From positions 1-49,003 of the forward strand of contig NZ_JAAXCU010000014.1 of the NCBI RefSeq assembly GCF_012911845.1: a stretch of DNA of 49,003 nt, written 5' to 3'. Both the position numbers and the translations under genes were made by a program. This document shows positions 8,969-15,824 of this stretch, one piece after another. Below the pieces are notes generated by a model. It was not told the DNA's origin, made no database searches, and worked only from the letters and a program-made list of their open reading frames with translations. Positions within the stretch are counted from its first letter, which is position 1. Each line of letters opens with the position of its first letter. Origin of the DNA: Bacillus sp. RO2. GTDB taxonomy: Bacteria; Bacillota; Bacilli; Bacillales; Bacillaceae_I.

Positions 8969-9729
8969 AGCGCCGTAAAAGAAAGGTGTCTGTGGAAAGT
9001 GGTGCACCAAAGTGGATGGTCACGTTTTCCGACCTCTTTATGCTTGTTTTAGTATTTTTCATTTTATTATTTTCCATGTCACAAATAGACTTGGTGAAAT
9101 TTAAAGCTGTAGCAGAGTCGTTCAAGCAAGTGAACATCTTGGATTATAATCCTTCCGCTGTACCATTTGAGCACCCGACTGATTTCTCTGTAAATACAGA
9201 ATCGACCAATAACCAAGAAGATGTTTCGAAAAATCAGGAAGAAGCGCAGGAGAATGAAGACAGTTTGCAAGAACTGCTAGTTGAAGTGCAAACATTTTTA
9301 GCTGAAAATGACCTCGAGGATGTAGTGGTAGCCAACAGGACAGAGCGTGGGATTGTCCTTGTGCTTGAGGAAAAAGTTTTATACGAGACGGCTGAAGCAA
9401 GAATCCTTCCTATTGCGTATCCTTTTCTTGATAAAGTAGGAACATTATTAACAAAAATTCCTAATTTGGTTAAAGTAGAAGGTCATACCGATAACAGGCC
9501 GATTTCAACAGAAAAGTTCCCTTCTAACTGGGAATTATCTGCAGCGAGGGCGAGTAGTGTCATTAGATACTTGGTTGACTCACATGACTTGGATCCTGAG
9601 CGATTTATTGCCGTAGGTTATGGTGATACAAGGCCGATTGTAGAAAATACGTCAGATGCTAACTACCAGAAGAATAGAAGAGTAGAAATCGTCATTTCCG
9701 ATCCTCAAAAAGAAGAAAATGTAAACTAA
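8965..9729 (+). CDS. motS: Flagellar stator protein MotS (MotB family)
   Basis: 254 residues, overlapping motP by the ATGA junction at 8965-8968. A basic N terminus precedes one membrane helix with PKWMVTFSDLFMLVLVFF; Asp23 is the conserved ion-binding residue. An acidic Gln/Asn-rich linker (about 70-100) leads to an OmpA-like peptidoglycan-binding domain with VEGHTDNRPIS, NWELSAARA and NRRVEIV. It anchors the stator to the cell wall. A terminator shared with acuC follows. Confidence 0.94.
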   Translation: MKRRKRKVSVESGAPKWMVTFSDLFMLVLVFFILLFSMSQIDLVKFKAVAESFKQVNILDYNPSAVPFEHPTDFSVNTESTNNQEDVSKNQEEAQENEDSLQELLVEVQTFLAENDLEDVVVANRTERGIVLVLEEKVLYETAEARILPIAYPFLDKVGTLLTKIPNLVKVEGHTDNRPISTEKFPSNWELSAARASSVIRYLVDSHDLDPERFIAVGYGDTRPIVENTSDANYQKNRRVEIVISDPQKEENVN

Positions 9730-9734
9730 ACATG

Positions 9735-9783
9735 CGAAAAAACCAGCTCTTCACGCTAATCGGCGTAGTGCTGGTTTTTCTTT
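9735..9783. terminator. Bidirectional terminator between motS and acuC
   Basis: AAAACCAGC and GCTGGTTTTT, with an inner CACGC/GCGT pairing, form a hairpin with A/T tracts on both sides. It reaches the acuC stop codon on the other strand. Confidence 0.85.
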
Positions 9784-10960
9784 ATCCAATCTGTGAATTA
9801 TTATCAGTTCGCAGATGACTTATGGGATATAGAGCTTTTGAAAGGAGCTGTTTATTTTTCTCCGTAATTTCCTGTTTTCGTGGAATGGGTTTATACAGAT
9901 CCTTAGGGTCTTCCCATGTGGAAGGTAACGCAACAGGTGCCTTGTCTTTCCACTCGTTTATCCAATCTTCTGATAATGACCCGTGCATATTATTCTTTTC
10001 CATCATCTCTAGCCAAATATGAGACCATGCCCTCGGAACGACTCTCCAAATATCATAGCCGCCTCCTCCAACACCAATCCATCGACCTTTGCAATATTGA
10101 TGGGCTATTTTATGAGCAAGCTTTGGAATCTCTCGATACACTTTAATAGAAGTGGACAGATGGGTAAGTGGATCATAGTAATGGGCATCAGCACCATTTT
10201 GCGTCAAAATGACATCTGGTTTAAAGAAATTGGCCACTTCTGTAAGTGACTGTTCATAAATCTCCAAGAAAGAGTCATCCTCTGTAAAGGCGTCGATGGG
10301 AATATTGAATGAATATCCATATCCATCCCCTTGGCCCCGTTCATTCACATTGCCTGTCCCAGGGAATAAATATCGCCCCGTTTCATGGATAGATAGGGTG
10401 CAGACATTTGGATCCTCGTAGAAAGCCCACTGCACACCATCGCCATGATGGGCATCCGTATCTACGTAGAGAACTCTTGCTCCATACTTTTCCTGAAGAT
10501 ACTTAATAGCCACAGCAGTGTCGTTATAAATACAAAACCCTGATGCCTTTCCACGGAAACCATGATGCAGCCCGCCACCTAGATTTAAAGCATGTTCGGA
10601 TTTTCCTGTCATGACTTGATCGACAGCTGTTAACGTTCCACCGACAAGCAGTGCACTTGCCTCGTGCATATTAGGAAATATAGGTGTATCTTCTGTACCG
10701 AGCCCATAGTTGTTTGCTTTTTCTTTAGACAATAACCCTTTTCCCGCCAATTTAACAGCCTCAATATAGCGCGGATCATGTATGAGCGCTAATTCCTCAT
10801 CAGTAGCCATTCTTGGTGGAATAATATCTTGACTAGAGAGCAGGTTGCTCTTTTGTAGCAAGTCATAAGTGAGTTTAACTCTTAGTTGGTTAAATGGATG
10901 GTTTTCACTGAACTTATAGGTCTGAAAATCATCCGAATACACAAAGACTGCTTTTTTCAT
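9782..10960 (-). CDS. acuC: Acetoin utilization protein AcuC, class I histone-deacetylase-like lysine deacetylase
   Basis: 392 residues from ATG 10960. That codon forms an ATGA overlap with the acuB stop and gives the MKKAVFVYS start expected for AcuC; the longer reading has no support. HDAC-fold residues are visible: His132-His133 (GGGLHHGF), Zn ligands Asp169 and His171 (VDTDAHHGDGV), a later Zn Asp in QNGADAHYYDPL, and GGGGYD near the C terminus. In B. subtilis AcuC removes the acetyl group that AcuA places on AcsA, restoring acetate activation. It is the last gene of acuABC, divergent from acsA. Confidence 0.95.
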   Translation of the reverse strand: MKKAVFVYSDDFQTYKFSENHPFNQLRVKLTYDLLQKSNLLSSQDIIPPRMATDEELALIHDPRYIEAVKLAGKGLLSKEKANNYGLGTEDTPIFPNMHEASALLVGGTLTAVDQVMTGKSEHALNLGGGLHHGFRGKASGFCIYNDTAVAIKYLQEKYGARVLYVDTDAHHGDGVQWAFYEDPNVCTLSIHETGRYLFPGTGNVNERGQGDGYGYSFNIPIDAFTEDDSFLEIYEQSLTEVANFFKPDVILTQNGADAHYYDPLTHLSTSIKVYREIPKLAHKIAHQYCKGRWIGVGGGGYDIWRVVPRAWSHIWLEMMEKNNMHGSLSEDWINEWKDKAPVALPSTWEDPKDLYKPIPRKQEITEKNKQLLSKALYPISHLRTDNNSQIG

Positions 10961-11601
10961 GAGGTTACACCCGGCAAGTTCGGCCACAGCACTTCATAGC
11001 CTTCTTCCTGCAGGTCATGAATGACTCCTGTAGGATTCATCGTCTGAACCCGGAAGACAAGAATTTTAAACTGCTCATCTTGATGAGGGTAGACAAGCAC
11101 ACTAAGGATATTTAGTTTTCGTTTCTTTAACATGGAGGTTACTTCTGCAAGCTTCCCGGCAATATTTTCGACTTTTACTTCGAACTGTGATGCTGGCTGA
11201 TTTGCTCCTGTTAACTGTACAAATGTATAGAGCAGGTCCGTTTCTGTAACAATTCCTACGAGTTTTGATTCTTGTACGATTGGAAGGCAACCAATCTTAT
11301 ATTCATAAAAAGTCGCGGCAACCTCCTCAACGAAATCCAGGGGGTGGCCTGTTAATAGATTTGTTTTCATTACTTTGGAAAGAGGCTGTTGTAGGTCCTC
11401 TTGGGCACTATTTTCATATAATGCTGACTGGAGTCCGTTTCGAACATCCCTATCAGATATTATCCCAACCAACTGCTGATTATTATTTACAATAGGAATA
11501 TGACGGATATTCTTTTCTTCCATAAGATGAAGAGCTTGCTCCACCGTATCTGTGGGCTGTAATATATGAACATCTTTCTTCATAATTCTTTCTACAATCA
11601 T
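10957..11601 (-). CDS. acuB: AcuB, CBS-ACT regulatory protein
   Basis: 214 residues: a CBS pair (about 1-60 and 75-130, with HIPIVNNNQQLVGIISDRDV and GCLPIVQESKLVGIVTETDLL) followed by an ACT-like domain (about 140-210). Such proteins bind adenine nucleotides and act as energy sensors. It is translationally coupled to acuC by a 4-bp overlap. AAGGAGGAAAG precedes ATG 11601. It lies in the acuABC operon; the exact role of AcuB in acetate or acetoin use is not settled. Confidence 0.92.
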   Translation of the reverse strand: MIVERIMKKDVHILQPTDTVEQALHLMEEKNIRHIPIVNNNQQLVGIISDRDVRNGLQSALYENSAQEDLQQPLSKVMKTNLLTGHPLDFVEEVAATFYEYKIGCLPIVQESKLVGIVTETDLLYTFVQLTGANQPASQFEVKVENIAGKLAEVTSMLKKRKLNILSVLVYPHQDEQFKILVFRVQTMNPTGVIHDLQEEGYEVLWPNLPGVTS

Positions 11602-11646
11602 GGTCTTTCCTCCTTGTAAAACAAGTTACGTTTAACACATTATATG

Positions 11647-12279
11647 CTAGTACATAAAACGGTTGTGAAAGCGAAGTTGATCGAATCTCTGTACAGATTC
11701 CTGGTCAATATTTTTGCCGATTCTGGCCATTAAACAGTTTGCAGGATGGGAACTGATTTCAGGATCGTCGGTTGCATAGTATTCCAAACCACCGGCATTC
11801 ATCATTTTTTCCATTACTTTTCTATATTCCCAAACATTAAGTCCCGTTCCCTTTAAATCCCAGTGCCAATAATATTCGGTTGTTATCACAATATAGTTTT
11901 CCATCATGTCATCCATCATCGAAACTTGAAGCAGGGATTTACCAACAGAACTACCCCGAACTTCCGGCACTACTTCAATGGCGCCAAGTTCAATAAGGTT
12001 TTCCATTTTCCCCTCTGACCATCTCTCCATCGGATCAGGATAGAGATAAGTAACATAGCCAACAATGGTATCGTGTGTTCTTGCAATGATGATTCGTCCC
12101 TCTGGAAGGCCTGCAATTTCAATCAAGGCCTTACGCTGTTGTTCCGGAGGTCTAAATGCAACAAGGTCTTTATGAAACTCATAGCTTGCCAACTTCTCAG
12201 GTGTTACTGGTCCTTCAATGATCAAGCGGCTATTTTTGGTTCTAATTTCTTTAGCATTATACGTTTTTTTGTGCTCCAT
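11647..12279 (-). CDS. acuA: AcuA, GNAT protein acetyltransferase acting on AcsA
   Basis: 210 residues with a GNAT core: the acetyl-CoA loop is in GAIEVVPEVRGSSVGKSLLQ. Established in B. subtilis: AcuA acetylates and inactivates acetyl-CoA synthetase AcsA at Lys549, and that lysine is conserved in the AcsA encoded divergently here. First gene of acuABC. GGTGGAGAG precedes ATG 12279. A near-perfect cre in the intergenic region suggests CcpA control of this operon as well as of acsA. Confidence 0.94.
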   Translation of the reverse strand: MEHKKTYNAKEIRTKNSRLIIEGPVTPEKLASYEFHKDLVAFRPPEQQRKALIEIAGLPEGRIIIARTHDTIVGYVTYLYPDPMERWSEGKMENLIELGAIEVVPEVRGSSVGKSLLQVSMMDDMMENYIVITTEYYWHWDLKGTGLNVWEYRKVMEKMMNAGGLEYYATDDPEISSHPANCLMARIGKNIDQESVQRFDQLRFHNRFMY

Positions 12280-12363
12280 CTAACTCTCCACCTACTTTTA
12301 CCTACAAGAATATTAGTAATCTTCTAATGACATTTTCTCATTTTACTAGAAAAATACAAGTGA

Positions 12364-12378
12364 ATAAAACGCTTTCAT
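12364..12378. promoter_or_regulatory. Probable CcpA cre site between acuA and acsA
   Basis: On the minus strand ATGAAAGCGTTTTAT matches the cre consensus WTGNAANCGNWNNCW at every defined position except the penultimate C. It lies upstream of the acsA promoter and between divergent genes that are known CcpA targets in B. subtilis. Confidence 0.75.
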
Positions 12379-12445
12379 CTCACTCTACCTCTAGTCTACT
12401 AGAAAACTCAAAATTATTCATGCAATACTATTAATTTTTAAAAAA

Positions 12446-12474
12446 TTGAGAAAAAATTCTATCTGTACTATAAT
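12446..12474 (+). promoter_or_regulatory. Sigma-A promoter of acsA
   Basis: TTGAGA (12446-12451), a 17-bp spacer and TATAAT (12469-12474). The -10 lies inside the 13-bp palindrome TACTATAATAGTA (12466-12478). Confidence 0.8.
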
Positions 12475-12509
12475 AGTATTGTAGAAATATACATAAGGGG
12501 TGTTTGTGG

Positions 12510-14228
12510 ATGAAAGTGGAAGCGTTACCAGTTACGAAGGGGAACTACAATCTAGAAGACTATGAACAAACCTACAGAAATTTTGATTGGTCAGAGGTAG
12601 AAAAAAACTTCAGTTTTTCTGAAACGGGAAGAGTGAATGTCGCACACGAAGCCATCGACCGTCACGCAGAATCTGCACGAAAAAATAAAGTAGCACTATA
12701 TTACCGTGATCCAGAACGTGATGAAAAGTATACGTTCAAGGAAATGAAAGATATGTCCAACAAAGCAGGTAACATTTTGAAACAGACTTGCGATGTGGAA
12801 AAAGGAGATCGTGTCTTTATTTTCATGCCACGTTCGCCTGAATTATATTTTGCAGCACTTGGCGCAATCAAGCTTGGCGCGATTGTCGGTCCATTGTTTG
12901 AGGCATTTATGGAAGGCGCTGTTAAGGACCGATTAGAGGACAGTGAAGCAAAGGTAATCATCACTACACCAGAACTGCTTAATCGTATTCCACTAGATGA
13001 TCTGCCTGCACTGAAGCATGTTGTACTCGTAGGGGAAAATGTGAAAGAGGAAGGACCTTTCATCGACTTTAACTCCCGTATGAAGGAAGCAAGCAGAAAA
13101 CTTCAAGTGGAATGGGTGGAAAAGACAGACGGCTTGGTGCTTCATTATACAAGTGGATCCACCGGCAAGCCAAAAGGAGTGCTTCATGTTCATAATGCCA
13201 TGATTCAGCACTACCAAACAGCTAAGTGGGTATTGGATCTTAAAGAAGAAGATGTATACTGGTGCACCGCTGACCCAGGTTGGGTAACAGGAACGGCATA
13301 TGGTATATTCGGACCTTGGCTGGTTGGAGCATCCAATGTCATTGTTGGAGGCCGTTTCAGACCGGAAGCATGGTATGAGACAATTGAGGATTATGGCGTA
13401 TCTGTATGGTACAGCGCACCAACAGCATTCCGTATGTTGATGGGAGCAGGAGACGAAGTAGTGAAAAAGTATGACCTATCTTCTCTTCGTCATATCCTGA
13501 GTGTCGGCGAACCGTTAAACCCAGAAGTAATTCGTTGGGGTGTGAAGGTATTTAATCTCCGCGTCCACGATACATGGTGGATGACAGAGACAGGTGCACA
13601 ATTGATTTGTAACTATCCATCAATGGAAATCAAGCCTGGATCCATGGGTAAGCCTATTCCAGGAGTGGAAGCGGCAATTGTGGACGATCAAGGAAACGAA
13701 CTTCCGCCATATCGCATGGGCAATCTTGCAATTAAAAAAGGCTGGCCGTCCATGATGCACACTATCTGGAACAACAAAGAAAAGTATGAGTCCTATTTCA
13801 TGCCAGGTGACTGGTACGTTTCAGGTGATTCGGCTTATATGGATGAAGAAGGCTACTTCTGGTTCCAGGGCCGTATCGATGATGTTATCATGACATCAGG
13901 TGAGCGTGTCGGACCATTTGAAGTGGAAAGCAAGCTTGTTGAGCACCCTGCTGTTGCTGAAGCTGGAGTTATCGGTAAACCAGATCCGGTGCGCGGTGAA
14001 ATCATTAAAGCGTTCGTTGCGCTTCGTGACGGTCATACAGCAAGTGACGAACTCAAAGAGGAGATTCGTCAATTTGTGAAACGCGGTCTTGCAGCACATG
14101 CGGCACCGCGTGAAATTGAATTCCGCGACAAACTTCCAAAGACAAGAAGTGGTAAGATCATGCGTCGTGTGTTGAAAGCTTGGGAGCTGGATCTGCCTAC
14201 GGGTGATTTGTCTACCATGGAAGATTAA
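12510..14228 (+). CDS. acsA: Acetyl-CoA synthetase AcsA
   Basis: 572 residues from ATG 12510, chosen because AAGGGGTG (12495-12502) sits 7 bp upstream and the length equals B. subtilis AcsA. Adenylate-forming enzyme: P-loop-like motif YTSGSTGKPKG, WWMTETGAQL, the hinge segment YFWFQGRIDDVI, and C-terminal PKTRSGKIMRR with Lys549, the AcuA acetylation site. It makes acetyl-CoA from acetate and ATP. Divergent from acuABC, its acetylation/deacetylation control operon, with a cre site and a good sigma-A promoter between them. A strong terminator follows. Confidence 0.97.
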   Translation: MKVEALPVTKGNYNLEDYEQTYRNFDWSEVEKNFSFSETGRVNVAHEAIDRHAESARKNKVALYYRDPERDEKYTFKEMKDMSNKAGNILKQTCDVEKGDRVFIFMPRSPELYFAALGAIKLGAIVGPLFEAFMEGAVKDRLEDSEAKVIITTPELLNRIPLDDLPALKHVVLVGENVKEEGPFIDFNSRMKEASRKLQVEWVEKTDGLVLHYTSGSTGKPKGVLHVHNAMIQHYQTAKWVLDLKEEDVYWCTADPGWVTGTAYGIFGPWLVGASNVIVGGRFRPEAWYETIEDYGVSVWYSAPTAFRMLMGAGDEVVKKYDLSSLRHILSVGEPLNPEVIRWGVKVFNLRVHDTWWMTETGAQLICNYPSMEIKPGSMGKPIPGVEAAIVDDQGNELPPYRMGNLAIKKGWPSMMHTIWNNKEKYESYFMPGDWYVSGDSAYMDEEGYFWFQGRIDDVIMTSGERVGPFEVESKLVEHPAVAEAGVIGKPDPVRGEIIKAFVALRDGHTASDELKEEIRQFVKRGLAAHAAPREIEFRDKLPKTRSGKIMRRVLKAWELDLPTGDLSTMED

Positions 14229-14244
14229 TAGGTTTTGCTTGGAG

Positions 14245-14285
14245 ACAACAGCCTGCCATTTTTGCGGTGGGCTGTTGTTTTTGAT
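14245..14285 (+). terminator. Terminator of acsA
   Basis: ACAACAGCCTGCC pairs with GGTGGGCTGTTGT, followed by TTTTTG. Confidence 0.88.
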
Positions 14286-14334
14286 CTGGGGGATTATTTT
14301 GGGGAGGTTTGGTTGTGTCGAATTTTGTTGAAAG

Positions 14335-14439
14335 GTAGAAGGTTGCGTGCAAGTTGTAGAAGGTAATCTGGAAAAGGTAGAAGGTAATCTCGAAAAGGTA
14401 GAAGGTCGCACAAAAGTGGTAGAAGCTCCTTCAAAAAAA
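14335..14439. repeat. 21-bp periodic array A (five units)
   Basis: Five units start at 14335, 14356, 14377, 14398 and 14419, each exactly 21 bp apart. The conserved core is GTAGAAGG(T); the remainder varies but ends in an A-rich stretch (GAAAAG, CAAAAG). It lies after the acsA terminator and 40 bp before the -35 of the next gene. No ribosome site or credible ORF is present. It shares its period, though not its sequence, with the arrays at 40056 and 47836. Confidence 0.93.
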
Positions 14440-14470
14440 GATAAAATAAGGAAATATACAATTTTCTGAA

Positions 14471-14508
14471 ATTTCGTATTGCGAAATAAACCCCTACAAG
14501 AGTACTAT
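14471..14508 (+). promoter_or_regulatory. Promoter and possible operator of the MFS gene
   Basis: TTGCGA (14479-14484), an 18-bp spacer and TACTAT (14503-14508). A perfect inverted repeat, ATTTCG (14471-14476), 5 bp, CGAAAT (14482-14487), covers the -35 and could be a repressor site. Promoter call is moderate; the operator is inferred from symmetry only. Confidence 0.5.
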
Positions 14509-14543
14509 AGATACAGAACATATAGAGAATAGGGGAAACTGTA

Positions 14544-15767
14544 ATGGGAAAACACAAGTTATTTTTATACACAAAGGCATTATCTGATTTCGGTTCATTT
14601 ATGGATTTGATCGTATTGAATGTAGTCGTATATGCAGCAACTGGGAGTCCTGTCTGGTTGGCTGCAACGATGGCCGCTAGAACAATTGGGGGTGTTCTGG
14701 CCAGCTTAGTTAGTGGAGTAGCGGCAGATACATGGAATAGAAAGACCATCATGCTTGTGACGGACATCTTGAGGGCGGGACTGATTCTTTTATTAATCCC
14801 CTTTCCTGATCCTGTAATGATTTTGGTGGTATCCGCTTTAATTGGATTTATCAGTAGTTTCTTTATGGTCAGTTTCAGTGCGGAGGTTCCACAAATATTC
14901 GGCCAAGATAACATTCTTGAAACGAACTCGCTTATTGCAAGATTGACATCCATCAGTCTTGTTACTGGATTTATTGGTGCAGGGGTTATTACGGAAATTT
15001 TAGGATATCAGTATACGTTGATGATTGATGCGGGTACATATTTGTTATCTGGTTTTGTGCTTTGGAAAATGAAGTGGGATGCTACCGCAGCTAAGAAAAA
15101 CAAGGAGATTGTCAGCGGATTTAGAAATAATATTTTGTCCGTTTTCAGGGATACAAGGGAGGTGTACAGTTACCTTAAGTTAGCACCAATGCTTTTAATG
15201 ATAAATGTGGTATTTCTGGTGGGTGCTTTTGCAGGTAGCTCGCATAATCTTGGGATTCCTTTATTGGCCGAACAGATTGATGGAGATCGTCAAAGCTTCT
15301 ATTACGGCATGATTTGGGGTGTCTGGGGAATAGGTTCAGTTCTTGCAACGTATACCATACCCAAACTAAAAATTATAAGAAGTGAAAAAATTTATTCCGT
15401 ATTTTTCTTATCGGCTATGTTCATGTCACTCGGTTTTATAATTTTTTTATCTAATACAATGGTAAGTGTTATATTAATTTTTGCGTTTTTAACAGGGATT
15501 TTTGATGCTTGTTTTACTACTTTACATGCAAGCATTCTTCAGAAATCGGATAATTACATAAGGGGGAGGGTTTTTGCCGTAGGGATGCTGCTGAAGTCAC
15601 TAGGCTTTGCACTTGGGTTTGTCATTGCACCAATTTTGTTAAAAGGACTTACCATGCCGCAGATGGTACTTATCCTGCACGGAACTCTCATAACGACATC
15701 ATTAGTTATTCTTATTGTAGCTAGTAACTGGAGTAACAAGAAAAGACAAAACACAGCATTGACATAA
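14544..15767 (+). CDS. MFS transporter, DHA3-like drug exporter
   Basis: 407 residues with about 11-12 hydrophobic segments. The family A-motif region between helices 2 and 3 reads SGVAADTWNRKTIMLVTDILRA, and a second-half equivalent is INRGRVFAVGML-like (YIRGRVFAVGML). This is typical of the MFS branch with macrolide and other drug efflux proteins. AGGGGAAA precedes ATG 14544. It is monocistronic, with a possible operator upstream and a bidirectional terminator after it. It is not part of the conserved B. subtilis order. Substrate unknown. Confidence 0.82.
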   Translation: MGKHKLFLYTKALSDFGSFMDLIVLNVVVYAATGSPVWLAATMAARTIGGVLASLVSGVAADTWNRKTIMLVTDILRAGLILLLIPFPDPVMILVVSALIGFISSFFMVSFSAEVPQIFGQDNILETNSLIARLTSISLVTGFIGAGVITEILGYQYTLMIDAGTYLLSGFVLWKMKWDATAAKKNKEIVSGFRNNILSVFRDTREVYSYLKLAPMLLMINVVFLVGAFAGSSHNLGIPLLAEQIDGDRQSFYYGMIWGVWGIGSVLATYTIPKLKIIRSEKIYSVFFLSAMFMSLGFIIFLSNTMVSVILIFAFLTGIFDACFTTLHASILQKSDNYIRGRVFAVGMLLKSLGFALGFVIAPILLKGLTMPQMVLILHGTLITTSLVILIVASNWSNKKRQNTALT

Positions 15768-15768
15768 T

Positions 15769-15806
15769 GAAAAAGGCACTTACCCATGTGGGTGAGTGCC
15801 TTTTAG
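15769..15806. terminator. Bidirectional terminator between the MFS and PBP genes
   Basis: AAAAGGCACTTACCCA pairs with TGGGTGAGTGCCTTTT; A and T tracts flank both sides between convergent genes. Confidence 0.9.
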
Positions 15807-15824
15807 TTTTATTGCCGAGAAGAA

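Noticed and set aside
13896-14411. Minus-strand ORF with PSTFSRL repeats
   Set aside because: The repeats are array A read in one frame; the rest is antisense to acsA.
14294-14953. Minus-strand ORF with LLPF repeats
   Set aside because: Again array A in another frame, then antisense to the MFS gene; no start signal.
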